From Amaurobius ferox (taxonomy: Eukaryota; Arthropoda; Arachnida; Araneae; Amaurobiidae): a DNA stretch of 64,000 bases. Shown here one piece after another: positions 34,510 through 46,551 of this stretch (position 1 is its first letter; every line of letters begins with the position of its first letter). The position numbers were made by a program, and so were the translations under genes. The stretch spans positions 68,318,537 through 68,382,536 of the forward strand of contig OX578138.1 of the NCBI GenBank assembly GCA_951213105.1, in the 5' to 3' direction. The notes beneath the pieces are model-generated. The model worked only from the letters and a program-made list of their open reading frames with translations. It was not told the DNA's origin and did no database searches.

Positions 34510-35654
34510 AGAATGAGACGCTAGGCGAAAGTGAGGGTTTGAACCGGATCGAAATTCGACATCTTAAACATCTTAACACTTTGCACTTCCATTGATACAG
34601 GACGTTGTAGCGTCCTAAAGCGCTCTGGATTTTTTGTAATTTAATGTACGCCGTTGATGGTGTTGGCGTTAAATACATTTTTATCAAACACTTGGTCGTA
34701 TTTAGTATATATTTTAAAGTAGTTATTAAACCGGAGTGTTCTATTCTTATTGATTACGGCTGCTTGCTACAGATAAGTCCTATAGAAAGCGAAACTATCC
34801 CAGATAGTTCCACAAAAAAATTCAACCATAGTTGTCTTTGACTCGTGTTTACCAGCCAATGCGATAAAACATCCACTCTTTTCCTGAAAGAAGAAAATAC
34901 TGCTCTAAAGCAATATTTTTTCCTAAGCCTCCTCCCCCACATCATTAAAACAATACCCGAGCGTTATTGTCTTACAGACCCGAGTTCTTCGGGGACTGAA
35001 AGGAAACAAATAATAAGAAGAAATGTTGAAGGTAAGAACGTCTGATAAAACAGAGATTATGGCATTAAGAGTACTCTCACACTAATTTCTTTCAGAGAGT
35101 TCAGAATCTAAAGTATTTACAGAAAGTTCTACTGAATACGTGGTATCAATGATTTGTAATTTCACTCTTTAACTAACTTCATTCGGTGCTTTCTGAATCT
35201 CGAATATTTTTACTTTCTCATGCTAAGTAATATAGTTTAGAGGAAGGATTGTTTTAGCGAAAATTTTCGAATTCCAGATTTTGATGCTAATATATGTTTT
35301 AAAACCATCTGAAAACGTTTAAATTATTTTTGGAGTGATGTCTGTATATATGGGATTGATTTTTTGTGCATATGATAACGACCACAAATATTAATTGATA
35401 CTCACAATATAAGTTGTATCCGACCGTGTTATCTAAAAATCTAGAACTCTATACAGTTCTTTTTTAATTCCAACAAAAACAATTTAAAAATGTTTCCAAA
35501 TTTATTCGAAACTTTATATTTCTTTTAACATGGCAGCATAGGACAACATTTTACGTAGTCATGCATAAAAAAGGTTACTTATGGCTTATTGATTATGAAA
35601 CTTCATACTTTTAATTAAATCATTGTTGAGAAAAATAGCCGCTATACAATTTTT
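34510..35654. other. Non-coding stretch with a short shared segment
   Basis: Positions 35522-35645 match 17139-17260 and lie directly before a family A copy. The rest shows nothing recognisable. Confidence 0.4.
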
Positions 35655-35844
35655 ACTTTCCTTATATGCATAATGTATAAGGAAAGTATTATAACGGGGT
35701 CGAAAATTCGAAATAGAGTTTTCGACTGGAGAGCACATTTCAAGCATCTCTGATCACGAATCAAACATTCTTGAAGTGATATCTGTGTGTGTGTGTGCGT
35801 GTGAAAGTATGTGTGTGTGTGTGAAAGTATGTGTGTGTGTGAAA

Positions 35845-35888
<44 letters not shown>

Positions 35889-36690
35889 CAGTGAGTCTAT
35901 GGAGACGATAACTGACGAACGAATGGACCGATTCGAACGAAATTTGGTACAAAAATCACAATCCGTAAACCCTGGAAGCTTATTGTTTTTATACGCAATC
36001 GAATGTTCAGAACGCCTCTAAATTTACGAGTAAAATTTTGAAAAAATCGTCCACAAATCAAAACCGCTAATAAAGTTACGCAAATAGACATGTCTTATGT
36101 AATTTTTCATTAGAAAATGATTGACATAAGTTTTATAATGCTAACGTGAACCGTTCTCGAGATATTGCACATTTTTCAAAAAAATTGTCAAAAAATCCCA
36201 TAAACAAAACAAAAATATTAGCTGTTGAGAAACGTGTTCACTTTTCATATGTAATACCATGCGATAAATTTGGTGACATCATTCTCGTGGATCTAGCTCG
36301 TTCCATTTATGAAAAAAGATACTTTGAATAATACTTTTGTATTTGAACGCCAATTGTCATTTATCTGCTGTAAGAATAACTTATTTCTTCGTCCATAACT
36401 CTTGGCGAGATTTTGGCGGCGAATTTGGTGGAATGTCGCCAACTTGGCGACTTTTTTAAATGTTGCTAAATTAACGAAAAACTCGCCAAATGGATAAAAA
36501 TGACGATAAATCAATGACGACTTATTGATGATGACGACATGGAAAATGACGGCTCATTGACGAAAATTCAATATCTTGGAAAGAATATAAATAATTACTA
36601 TAAAAATAATCTATTTTTTTAACTGTAAAAGTAGTAAATTCATTGCATTATATAAGGAAAGTCATGTCTTGCCCACATCAGATTTTTTTT
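35655..36690 (+). repeat. Family A element, copy 3
   Basis: Full length with left hairpin, a long (GT)n tract at about 35786-35886 interrupted by 'gaaagtat' units, and the internal palindrome near 36437. An apparent local duplication of the 'ttattga.gatgacgaca' segment lies near 36515-36540. The right end is 'ggaaagtcatgtcttgcccacatcagat' plus T-run. From 36691 to 37037 there is a unique segment containing 'gtccccgtccgaggagggg'. Confidence 0.9.
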
Positions 36691-37037
36691 GTTCGTGGTG
36701 CAATTAGTCCCCGTCCGAGGAGGGGCAAGTAACCGCTGTACATAAAAACCGCCACGAGAAGGAGGTGCATTGCCAAACTTGCAGTATGTTGTATTTCGGA
36801 TCAGGGATGTCAGATTTTGCAAATTATTGCCAACTTGGGGACTTTTGGCGACTTTTCGAATGTGTTAAAACTTTCCCGAAATAATGAATATTCTGGGAGA
36901 TCTAAGTTCTATCTGGAAGTTTCTACTCGAGGTGATATAAAAGGAGTCATCGCTCAGTTGGTGAGCAGTTAACGTGATACGAATTACATTGAATTGTGCG
37001 ACACATCAATGTTTTGAGAAGAGTATCGGCTGTTTTT

Positions 37038-37163
37038 ACTTTCCTTATATACATAATGTATAAGAAAAGTATTGTGACGGGATCGAAAATTCGAATTCGA
37101 GTTTTCGACGGGAGAACACGTTTCAAAGCGTCCCTGATCACGAATCAAACATTTTTGAAGTGA

Positions 37164-37199
<36 letters not shown>

Positions 37200-37970
37200 A
37201 AAGTATGTGTGTGTGTGTGTGTGTGTGTCAGTGGGTCTGTGGAGACGATAACTGACGAACGAATGGACCGATTTAACCAAATTTGGTACAAAAATCACAA
37301 TCCGTAAACACTGGAAGCCTATTCTTTTTATACGCAATCGAATGTTCAGAACCCCCCTAAATGAAATTTTGAAAAAATCGTCAAAAAATCAAAACCACTA
37401 ATAAAGTTACGCAAATAGACATTTCTTATGTAATTTTTCATTAGAAAACGATTGACATAAATTTTAGAACGCTAACACGAGCCGTTTTTGGGATATTGTA
37501 CATTTTTCGAAAAAAATATCAAAAAGTCATATAAAAAAAAAAGAAATTTCCTATTGATAAACATGTTCACTTTTCATATGTAATACCATGCGATAAATTG
37601 GGTGACATCATTCTCGTGGATCTAGCTCGTTCCATTCATGAAAAAAGATACTCTGAGTAACACTTTTGTATTTGGACGCCAATAGTCATTTATCGGCTGT
37701 AAGAATAACTTATTTCTTAGTGCATAATGCTTGGCGAGATTTTGGCGACGAATTTGGCGGAATGTCGCCAACGTGGCGACATTTTGAAATGTTGCCGAAT
37801 TAGCGAAAATCTCGCCAAATGGATAAAAATGACGACTAATTGTCGAAAATTCAATGTCTTGGAAAGAATATTTGTATCTACTATAAGAAAAACCTATTTT
37901 TTACTGTAAAAGTAGTAAATTCATTACATTATATAAGGAAAGTCATGTGTTGCCCACATCAGATTCTTTT
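37038..37970 (+). repeat. Family A element, copy 4
   Basis: Full length, in the same orientation as copies 2 and 3, with left hairpin, (GT)n near 37168-37228, internal palindrome near 37764 and right hairpin end at 37942-37965. A small deletion removes 'tttttgagtg' after 'ccccctaaat'. Confidence 0.9.
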
Positions 37971-38502
37971 AAAGTAGTGGAGCATTTAATTGCAGTTTTA
38001 CTGCACCTGAGAGATTAGTAACCTTGTGAGATAGTTATCAAATTATTTGCTGTATATTATTAGCGTTTATGCAGTGTTGTAAACAAACGTGCTCGTTATC
38101 TAGAAATTAGGACTCTATACCATGGTATCCTGAGAGTACACAGAAGATTCCAAAAGATACGCCGTAACAGTATATACTGGCAACAAAGGTACAGTATGTA
38201 TTTAGTAATAATGAATGAGATTACTCCGAACAGACATTTTGTTAAGTATACGCAAAGGTGTACACAAACACAAAATTTAGTCACTCAAAAGCTATTGATT
38301 AGATTCTATAGTCACGTCTGCGGGCATATCCCACGACTGCGGGTATGACGCTGTTGTGTAACCTACTACATGCTAAGCAATCGTAGAATTAATATGTATA
38401 CGATTAACCAAAGTAACTGTATTATTTCTGATGCAAATTTTTTTCTAAATTTTACTAATTGGTCAATGAAAATCTAAATGTATGTATTTTTCGTCATAGA
38501 TA

Positions 38503-39205
38503 TACAGGGTGTCCAGTGCTATCCGTGCCCAATGGCCATTTCTTCAACCGCTAGTCACAGAGATATACACTTCCAATAGCAAAAATGTTTTAAATTTTAA
38601 AATCTATTATCTTAGAAACAGTTTAAATCAATAAATGCATTTCTGAAAGAAATGCGAAATTTAAATTTTTATACAGCCCCCCGGTCCTACCAATTATATT
38701 TAGGAAAATCATCCTCATAAAATTTTATGCAAAATAAAAGAAAATCATATTTTAACGACCAAAATTGACCTACTTATAGCTGTTTAAAGCTGGAGCACTT
38801 TTTGTGCTGAGAAATAGCCAATACGGTCGCTGATTGGTTGGTTGTCTGAAAGGGGACATTTTTATGAGTGGAAAAGCGACTTAAGTCATGAAGTTTAATG
38901 CTTCATAATTTGGTCGTAAAAGGAAGACCTTGGTCGTAAAAGGAATTTTGGTCGTAAAAGGAAGATTTTTTTTTTATTTTGCATGAAATTGTATGAGGAT
39001 GATTATCCTAAATATAATTGCTAGGACAGGGGGACCGTATAAAAATTCATATTTCGTATTTCTTTCAGAAATATATTTATTGATTTAAACTTTTCTAAAA
39101 TAATAGATTTTAAAATTTAAAACATTTTTGCAATTGGAAGTATATCTCTGTGACTAACGGTTGAGGAAATAGCCATTGGGTACCGATAGCATTGGACACC
39201 CTGTA
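38503..39205. mobile_element. Inverted-repeat DNA element with very long TIRs
   Basis: Terminal TACAGGGTGTCC and GGACACCCTGTA are each flanked by TA (38501-38502 and 39206-39207). The arms pair imperfectly over roughly 240 bp ('ccatttcttcaaccg...' with '...cggttgaggaaatagcc'). There is no coding frame. The centre has three copies of 'ttggtcgtaaaaggaa' at 38910, 38930 and 38948. The end type is seen in Tc1/mariner-related non-autonomous elements. Confidence 0.8.
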
Positions 39206-39576
39206 TATTTTCAACTGTAATCCTTCTATTGTTAGTCTAAAGAGGGTACCAATAGTAATATTTGGTGCAAATTCGAAGGTTTGTCAGTAATTATAACTTC
39301 TATTAACTGAACATTTTCTATAGTTTTTTTAATAAAAATAAAATAGAAATTGATGGAGAAATATATCTTTTATGCATGCCTGCAATTCCCAAATACCATT
39401 TCTACACATACAAAGCTACCCAAATACTAAAAATAAATGTAACAGTTCTAATACTCTGTCTTTTACTATTCTACAGAGATATCAGAGAATAATATTACTA
39501 ATAAGCAAAACAATCATGGAAAGCGGGTACGAGAAGCGGAAACACGAGAAAGTAGAAAGGAAACCGTCTTCTGAAT

Positions 39577-40377
39577 AAAAAAATCTGATGTTGGCAACAC
39601 ATGACTTTCCTTATATAATGTAATGAATTTACTACTTTTACAGTAAAAAAATAGGATTTTCTTGTAGTCGATACTAATATTCTTTCCAAGATATTGAATT
39701 TTCGACAATTAGTCGTCATTTTCATTGATTTAGCGTCATTTTTATCCATTTGCGAGATTTTCGTTAATTTGGCAACATTTCAAAAAAGTCGCCAAGTTGG
39801 CGACATTCCGCCAAATTCGTCGCCAAAATCTCGCCAAGCGTTATGCACTAAGAAATAAATTTTTCTTAAAGCAGATAAATGACTATTGGCGTTCAAATAC
39901 AAAAGTATTATTCAAAGTATCTTTTTTTAAGAATGGAACGATCTAGATCCACGAGAAGGATGTCACTCAATTTATCGCATGGTATTACATATGAAAAGTA
40001 AACATGTTTCTCAATAGGAAATATTTTTATTTTTATTTTATATGACTTTTTGATAATTTTTTTAAAAAATGTACAATATCTCGAGAACGGTTTACGTTAG
40101 CGTTCTAAAATTTATGTCAATCGTTTTCTAATGAAAAATTACATAAGAAATGTCTATTTGCGTAACTTTATTAGTGGTTTTAATTTTTTGACGATTTTTT
40201 CAAAATTTCATTCGAAAATTTAGGGGGGTTCTGAACATTCGATTGCGTATAAAAACAATAGGCTTCCAGTGTTTACAGATTGTGATTTTTGTACCAAATT
40301 TGGTTCGAATCGGTCCATTCGTTCGTCAGTTATCGTCTCCACAGACTCACTGACACACACACACACATACACACATA

Positions 40378-40423
<46 letters not shown>

Positions 40424-40549
40424 TCACTTCAAAAATGTTTGATTCGTGATCAGGGATGCTTGAAACGTGCTCTCCCGTCGAAAACTCGAATTCGAATTTT
40501 CGACACCGTCACAATACTTTCCTTATACATTATGTATATAAGGAAAGTA
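39577..40549 (-). repeat. Family A element, copy 5
   Basis: Full length in reverse: aaaaaaatctgatgttgg at the left, internal palindrome near 39789, (CA)n at about 40352-40419, and the terminal hairpin 'actttccttatacattatgtatataaggaaagt' to 40548. Confidence 0.9.
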
Positions 40550-41399
40550 ATAAATGTATCGTTGAGGATATTATGAGAGGAATGAAGATGAATTTGTAGC
40601 AAGATATGTTGTCAAAATAAAAAGTTGTATATATTCAAAGACTACAAAATTCATTAATTGCATCGAAGTAAAGATTAAATTGTAGCAAGGAATGTTGCCA
40701 AAACTAAAAGTTGCATATGTTCTAAGACTTCAAATTTTATTCATTGCATTGGAATAAAGATTAAGTTATAGCAACAAATGTTGTCGAAATAGAAAGTTGC
40801 ATAAATTTTAGGACTTCAAATTTTATTCATTGCAATGGAGATAACATTTATGAAGGAAAAACGTTGAATTTGGCGTGTATTATATGCTTGATGAATGACG
40901 TTTAACTCTGTATCGTCCAAAAAAAATTATCCTTTTCAAAAACTGCCATTCATATATTAAGACTTTTAACGAGATTTTATGATGGATTAAAACGTCGTTA
41001 ATTACTTAATTGATTATAATTAATTATAGATCTTTAGCAACTCTGCATCCGTATTAGAGGTTTAAGAAAAACGCATTCATGTTTGGTAGCTACTCTAAGC
41101 TTTCAACAGTACAATAGATAAAAGGCTAATCCCACTCTTAATTCTTTAATTTATTTTATAAATTTCATATAAACTGTGATGAGGAATATGAAAATATAAC
41201 AGTTATATTATGAAAGATAAAGAGAGTGTAATATTGTTGTACGAACATTAGTGAAGCATCAAAATAGATAGAATAATCAATTGCATAGCCAGATTGGCGT
41301 CGGAAATGATATTTCAAATTGAACAATTTACAAGGGTAGAAATATATTACTAGACGAAATAATCATCACAGAGTTTTGATACCCAAAGAAATTCTCGAC
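40550..41399. repeat. Short diverged tandem repeat, otherwise non-coding
   Basis: A unit of about 90 bp containing 'gtagcaa.gaatgttg.caaaa...aaagttg.ata' and 'gacttcaaattttattcattgca' recurs around 40595, 40680 and 40765. No coding frame. Confidence 0.45.
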
Positions 41400-41401
41400 G
41401 T

Positions 41402-41687
41402 GGGACAGCCTAGTGGTTAGTGCGCGTGGATTACACTTGGGTGACAAGAGTTCGATTCCCGTCAATGCTCAAACTGTTCCCGTGTTTACTCTGAGTAAGG
41501 GCACGATAAATATGCGGGTCTGTAAGTCCTTTCGAGTAGCTATTCATAAGGGAAGGAGTGTACGATCCGTGTGGATGCCTCTCCCACTAGGTTCCGGTCT
41601 AAATTAGGTGGCACTTCCTGGCCGTCCAAACAGATAGCTTACACCTTCGGGTTGGTAGGACGATCTATGTCGAAGAAGAAGAAGAAA
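41402..41687 (+). mobile_element. tRNA-headed SINE, family S1
   Basis: The head carries a box A-like 'tagtggttagtgcgcgtgg' and box B 'agttcgattcc', followed by the S1 body ('gtaagtcctttcgag', 'gtggatgcctctcccacta', 'ggcacttcctggccgtcc') and a (GAA)n tail. It is diverged and lacks acceptor-stem pairing, so it is not a tRNA gene. Confidence 0.8.
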
Positions 41688-41689
41688 TA

Positions 41690-42605
41690 TATTCACAGCC
41701 AATGAGCAAAGTATATGAGACGACCCACAATAAAATTAAGTAAAAGCAAATAATGAAAGCGTTTCTGCTTGAAGCATTTATGGGTGGGCCTTAAGTTCAC
41801 AGAAAGATTCAAGGAAGATAAAAATGAGAAGAGAATTACAAATATACTTAAACAATGTGGACCCAAAATGTTAGAGATTTTCATCAAGGAGGGTTGTTTA
41901 TGAGTCGTTTGAATGCTTAGTGGTTGAGGAAATAATCTATGTTTTGTGGGAAACGCAGCAACTAAGGATCACTACCCCTTTTAGTTAAAGTGCGGTCTGC
42001 TACCTAGCAGTACCTCAAATCTAAATGTAACGTGCCGTAACTACATATAATGTGTTGGGATCGATATTAATAAAAGTAAAACGTAATCATATTTAATTAA
42101 AAATTAATGAAGATAAATGTATGTGGATCATCAGACTTTCAATATATGCATCCATCTCTCTCCCAGTTAATCACTCTCAAAATAAATAATTAGACATATG
42201 GAATATCACGATTTCTTGATAAGTAATGAACACTATGTGCAATTTTCTAATCTGATAATTGATTGAAATAATTAAATAAATATTATTAAACTGTTATAAT
42301 TGTGCAGTTATCGAACTACAATCATAAAACTGCCTTTAAGTAGAGTAGCAGTTTTATATCGTTTTTGCAGAGTTAACTTGCAGGGTATGCGGCCACGTAG
42401 TATAACGCAGTGTGCATAAATTTATTTAGTTTATTAAGATTAATTAATTGAAATTTAATATTATCTTCATAAACATTAAAATACAAATTTGGCCTGTACA
42501 AATAACTAGTTTTTAATTACAACTCCAAATATCTATTTATTGATATCAGGAAGTTAACATAAAAAAATATTCATTAAATATAAATATTTCCTATTTTGAC
42601 AATAT
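41690..42605. other. Non-coding stretch
   Basis: AT-rich with nothing recognisable on either strand. Confidence 0.35.
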
Positions 42606-42609
42606 TAAA

Positions 42610-42830
42610 AGAGTAAACTGCAAGATCGTTAACTCGACTGCAGCTGATATGTTTGCATTCAAGTTTTCCGATCCATTGCAACTTGGGTTCGAAATCCATG
42701 TAAGAAGCAAAGAGACTTGAGCGTGAAGTGTAATATTCTTTTTAATCTCCAACCCACTTTAAGTTGAAGGTTAAGTTTGAGCCATTTTGCGGACTAAGTG
42801 ACAGTAAAGTGATAATCCAAATAATGTTAC
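42610..42830 (+). mobile_element. SINE family S3, copy 1
   Basis: A box B-like 'gggttcgaaatcc' is followed by 'gtaagaagcaaagag' and, about 65 bp further, 'aacccactttaagttgaagg' and 'ggactaagtgacag'. The same order occurs at 43500-43800, defining the family. Confidence 0.6.
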
Positions 42831-43124
42831 GTCGTATCCTCTGGAATCGTGGGTGTACATTCAGTATACAAGAATGAGTCCACATTTTTGGCTAACTAAC
42901 ACGTTTATTCACAATCACAGCGTAAATAGGAACAATATACAATAAAACAGCACTTAAATGTTCCACTAATTTCGCAAAGCAATTGATATTATTCTCGAAC
43001 CAGTGACGTATTTCAATTCATAATACAGTTTTTCCTATTCTCAAAATATTGACGAATATCTCAGTTCAATATAGCTCGTATCACATCAACTGCTCTTCAA
43101 CTGAATAATAACTCCTTTTACAGA

Positions 43125-43320
43125 CTAATTACTATATAATTTATTAACAATCATAATAACTATATAATTCCTTACCAATTATAATTACTATATAACTCTT
43201 TAACAATCATAATTACTATATAACGCCTTAATTAATTACTATATAACATCTTAACAATCATAATTTCAGCATAACTCCCCTAAAAATCATAATTACTATA
43301 GAAACTTTTAGAAATCTCTC
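43125..43320. repeat. Minisatellite, unit about 26-30 bp
   Basis: Diverged tandem copies of 'aacaatcataattactatataa' with spacers such as ctctt, cgcctt and catctt. Related sequence recurs at 45199-45258. Confidence 0.75.
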
Positions 43321-43499
43321 ATATCTCGTAGAATATTCGTTACTTTGATGTGCTTCTCGAATCTTCTAAATATCGCGAAATGTCACCAAATTGGTGATAA
43401 GTCACCAAATCTGTAAATCCCCTTCAAACATAAGCATCTGGAAACCCTACATTCACGTCACAGGAGAGGTTATTTGAACGGACGTTTTCTCCGTCTGGT

Positions 43500-43800
43500 T
43501 TTCAAAAGAGACTCCAGTGAGAGAGAGTATTTTGCACATTCGCAACAATGCATTCATTTTTTCTGATCTGTTACAATCTGGGTTTGAATCCCGTGTAAGA
43601 AGCAAAGAGCCCTGAGTGTCAACTTGTAATGTTGGTGCTGATATCAAAGACATTTTTTTACCAAACAACTTGGTTGTCTTCGCTATAGCTTTTTAAAGTT
43701 CGTAATGCATTGTTTAATCGTTAACCCACATTAAGTTAAAGGTCCTTTATGCTATTATGCGCACTAAGTGACAATGGAATCGCAATCCAAATGAGCCCAA
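43500..43800 (+). mobile_element. SINE family S3, copy 2
   Basis: It matches copy 1: 'tgggtttgaatcccgtgtaa' then 'gaagcaaagagccctgagtgt', later 'aacccacattaagttaaagg' and 'gcactaagtgacaatgg'. It has an insertion of about 70 bp between the two halves relative to copy 1. Confidence 0.6.
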
Positions 43801-44564
43801 AATTAAATGTTCAGTTAATAGTGCAGTGGCTAAAACGTTAGCAACAAAAACAAAATAACAACAGATACAACTTAATAGATCTTTCATAAATGTCTGCAAT
43901 TGGTAAAGAACGCTTCTGCACGTAGAGAGCTACTCAAATAATGACACTAAATATAAACGTTTCGGCACAGAAATATATCAACTCTTCTGGTGTCTCACAG
44001 AGATATCCACAGAAAATAACTTTGACAACAAAACTCCTTTGTGATACGCGAGTATTTTATGTAGGAAGCACAAAAAATATAATATTTTTCAGGATTACAT
44101 AAATATAGTGTTTGCTGTACTTATGAAAAATGAAATAAATCAACGATTAAGAATAGTTTAATTTTTAAAGGAAGGTTGATAAAATGTAATGGTAAAAATT
44201 AGTTTACCAGTATATTGAATATAGTGTTTATAAACATTACTTTAAGCTAAAATTACAGAAATGATTATCTACAATGATAAATATTTTAATCTGAAAAGAT
44301 GCATATTTTGACAATAACGAAAGTTATATTTTTATACATTGTATGCAAATACCACAATTATTTTTCGCAAACAATATTGCCTCACCACTTGAAAAATGCA
44401 ATGAAAAATCACAAAATAAAAACTAAATGTTAAAAAGATAGAAGACGTTTAAATCAGACAAAAATCGACAAAATTGTAAAAATAGTTGTTTGGTAAAATA
44501 TTAAAATACCCAGGAGAAGGATTAAAAAATTAATGCAATTTTTTTTTTCACATTACTCTGTTAC
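43801..44564. other. Non-coding stretch
   Basis: AT-rich, with no frame or element recognised. Confidence 0.35.
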
Positions 44565-44575
44565 AACCATATAAT

Positions 44576-44865
44576 GTTGTTGCTGAGACCCAGATCGTCC
44601 GACCTACCAGAAAGGTATAAAGTAATTGTTTGGACGGCCGGGAGGTGCCATCCAATTTAGATCGGAATCCAGTGGGGGAGGCATTCACAGGGACCGTACC
44701 CTCCTTCCCCTACCACCAACCTCTCGGAAGGACTTACGGACCCACATGTTTAACGTGATCGTACTTCGCGTGAACACGGCGGTAGTTTTGGCAGAGGCGG
44801 GATTCGAACCCGGGCCTTCCTACGAGTGTAATTCCCGCGCGCTAACCAATGAGCTACCGTTCCTA
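44576..44865 (-). mobile_element. tRNA-headed SINE, family S1, with 11-bp TSD
   Basis: AACCATATAAT at 44565-44575 and 44866-44876 flanks it. In reverse the head reads 'aggaacggtagctcattggt', then 'tagcgcgcgggaatt' and box B 'gggttcgaatccc'. The S1 body and a (GTT)-type tail follow. It is nearly intact structurally. Confidence 0.9.
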
Positions 44866-45198
44866 AACCATATAATATGAAATCTGGAGGAAAAAATTAA
44901 AAATTAATACGCAAGGACTATTTTACATTTTTTAAACATTTTTTTTCTTTTATTTTAAAGTTTGAAAATTAAACTACATTTTTCTATTAACGACATTTTT
45001 CTATTATATTTGATAATGTATGATGCATTTAGTATCTGTACAAAAATTATGTCAAATTGATGATAATTTTTATATATTGGATTTCAACGTTTACTATCCT
45101 CTTAAAGCCGTCATATGACGGAATACTTAAAGTTGTTTGTAAAATTAACTCCCCACCGTTCGTCTTTAGCGGCAATCTACCGAACAATATGATGAATT

Positions 45199-45258
45199 AC
45201 TATATGACTCTTAATTACTATATAACACCCTAACAATCATAATTACTATATATAACTT
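45199..45258. repeat. Minisatellite remnant, same unit as 43125-43320
   Basis: It contains 'cttaattactatataacacc' and 'ctaacaatcataattactatatataa'. The two patches are about 1.9 kb apart and separated by SINE and unique sequence. Confidence 0.65.
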
Positions 45259-45316
45259 GGAATCTAACAAATATGTTTATTATAAACAAACTTTAGACCC
45301 CCCCCCCACTACCTTT

Positions 45317-46380
45317 AAAAAAAATCTGATATGGGCAACACATGACTTTCCTTATACAATGCAACGAATTTACTACTTTTACAGTAAAGAAAAAAAATAG
45401 ATTATTTTTATAGTAGTTATTTATATTCTTTCCAAGATATTGAATTTTCGTCATTTTCCATGTCATCATCATCAATGAGTCGTCATTGATTTAGCGTCAT
45501 TTTTATTCATTTGGCGAGTTTTTCGTTAAATTAGCAACATTTAAAAATCTCGCCAAGTTGGCGACATTCCACCAAATTCGTCGTCAAAATATCGCCAAGC
45601 GTTACGGACGAAGAAATAAGTTATTCTTACAGCAGATAAATGACTATTGGCGTTCAAATACAAAAATATTACTCAAAGTATCTTTTTTCATGAATGGAAC
45701 GAGCTAGATCCACGAGAATGATGTCACCCAATTTATCGCATGGTATTACATATGGAAAGCGAACATGTTTCTCAATAGGAAATATTTTATTTTATATGAC
45801 TTTTTGATCATTTTTTTGAAAAATGTGCAATATCTCGAGAACGGTTCATGTTAGCGTACTAAAATTTATATCAATCGTTTTCTCATGAAAAATTACACAA
45901 GAAATGTCTATTTGCGTAACTATATTAGCGGTTTTGATTTTTTGACGATTTTTTTCAAAATTTCACTCGAAACTAAGGGGGTTCTGAACATTCGATTGCA
46001 TATAAAAACAATAGGCTTCCAGTGTTTACGGATTGTGATTTTTGTACCAAATTTCGTTCGAATCGGTCCATTCGTTCGTCAGTTATCGTCTTCACAGGCT
46101 CACTGACACACACACAGACGCACACACACTCACTCATACTTTCACACACACACATGCTTTCACACACACACATACTTTCACACACACACGCACATGCTTT
46201 CACACACACGCATACTTTCACACACACACACGTACTTTCACCCCCACACAGACATTGCTTCAAAAATGTTTGATTCGTGATCAGGGATGCTTGAAACGTA
46301 ATCTCCCGTCGAAAACTCGACATCAAATTTTCGACCCCCTCACAATACTTTCCTTATACATTGTGTATATAAGGAAAGTA
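45317..46380 (-). repeat. Family A element, copy 6
   Basis: Full length in reverse. The left end follows a run of C and 'tacctttaaaaaaaa'. The CA-rich tract at about 46107-46250 is unusually long and broken by 'tactttcacacac' units. The terminal hairpin is at 46349-46380. Confidence 0.9.
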
Positions 46381-46551
46381 ATAAACATTTTATAAAACGG
46401 CCTAATAAAATACACCTATTTTAAGCATTGTGGCTTAATAAAAGATACCTATTCTACGCATTGAACTCCTAAAATCACCGGACACACACACGCACCTCCC
46501 CTGTTCAATATTATAAAATACTATACGATCCAGTAAGAAAACATAATTATT

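Noticed and set aside
35761..35952. Minus-strand frame with runs of Thr-His (THTHTHT), and similar frames in other family A copies
   Set aside because: Translation of the microsatellite and adjacent repeat; the same peptide appears wherever the repeat occurs in that orientation.
43120..43320. CRISPR-like array of short repeats and spacers
   Set aside because: Repeats are diverged, AT-rich and without regular spacers; the genome is eukaryotic. It is a minisatellite.
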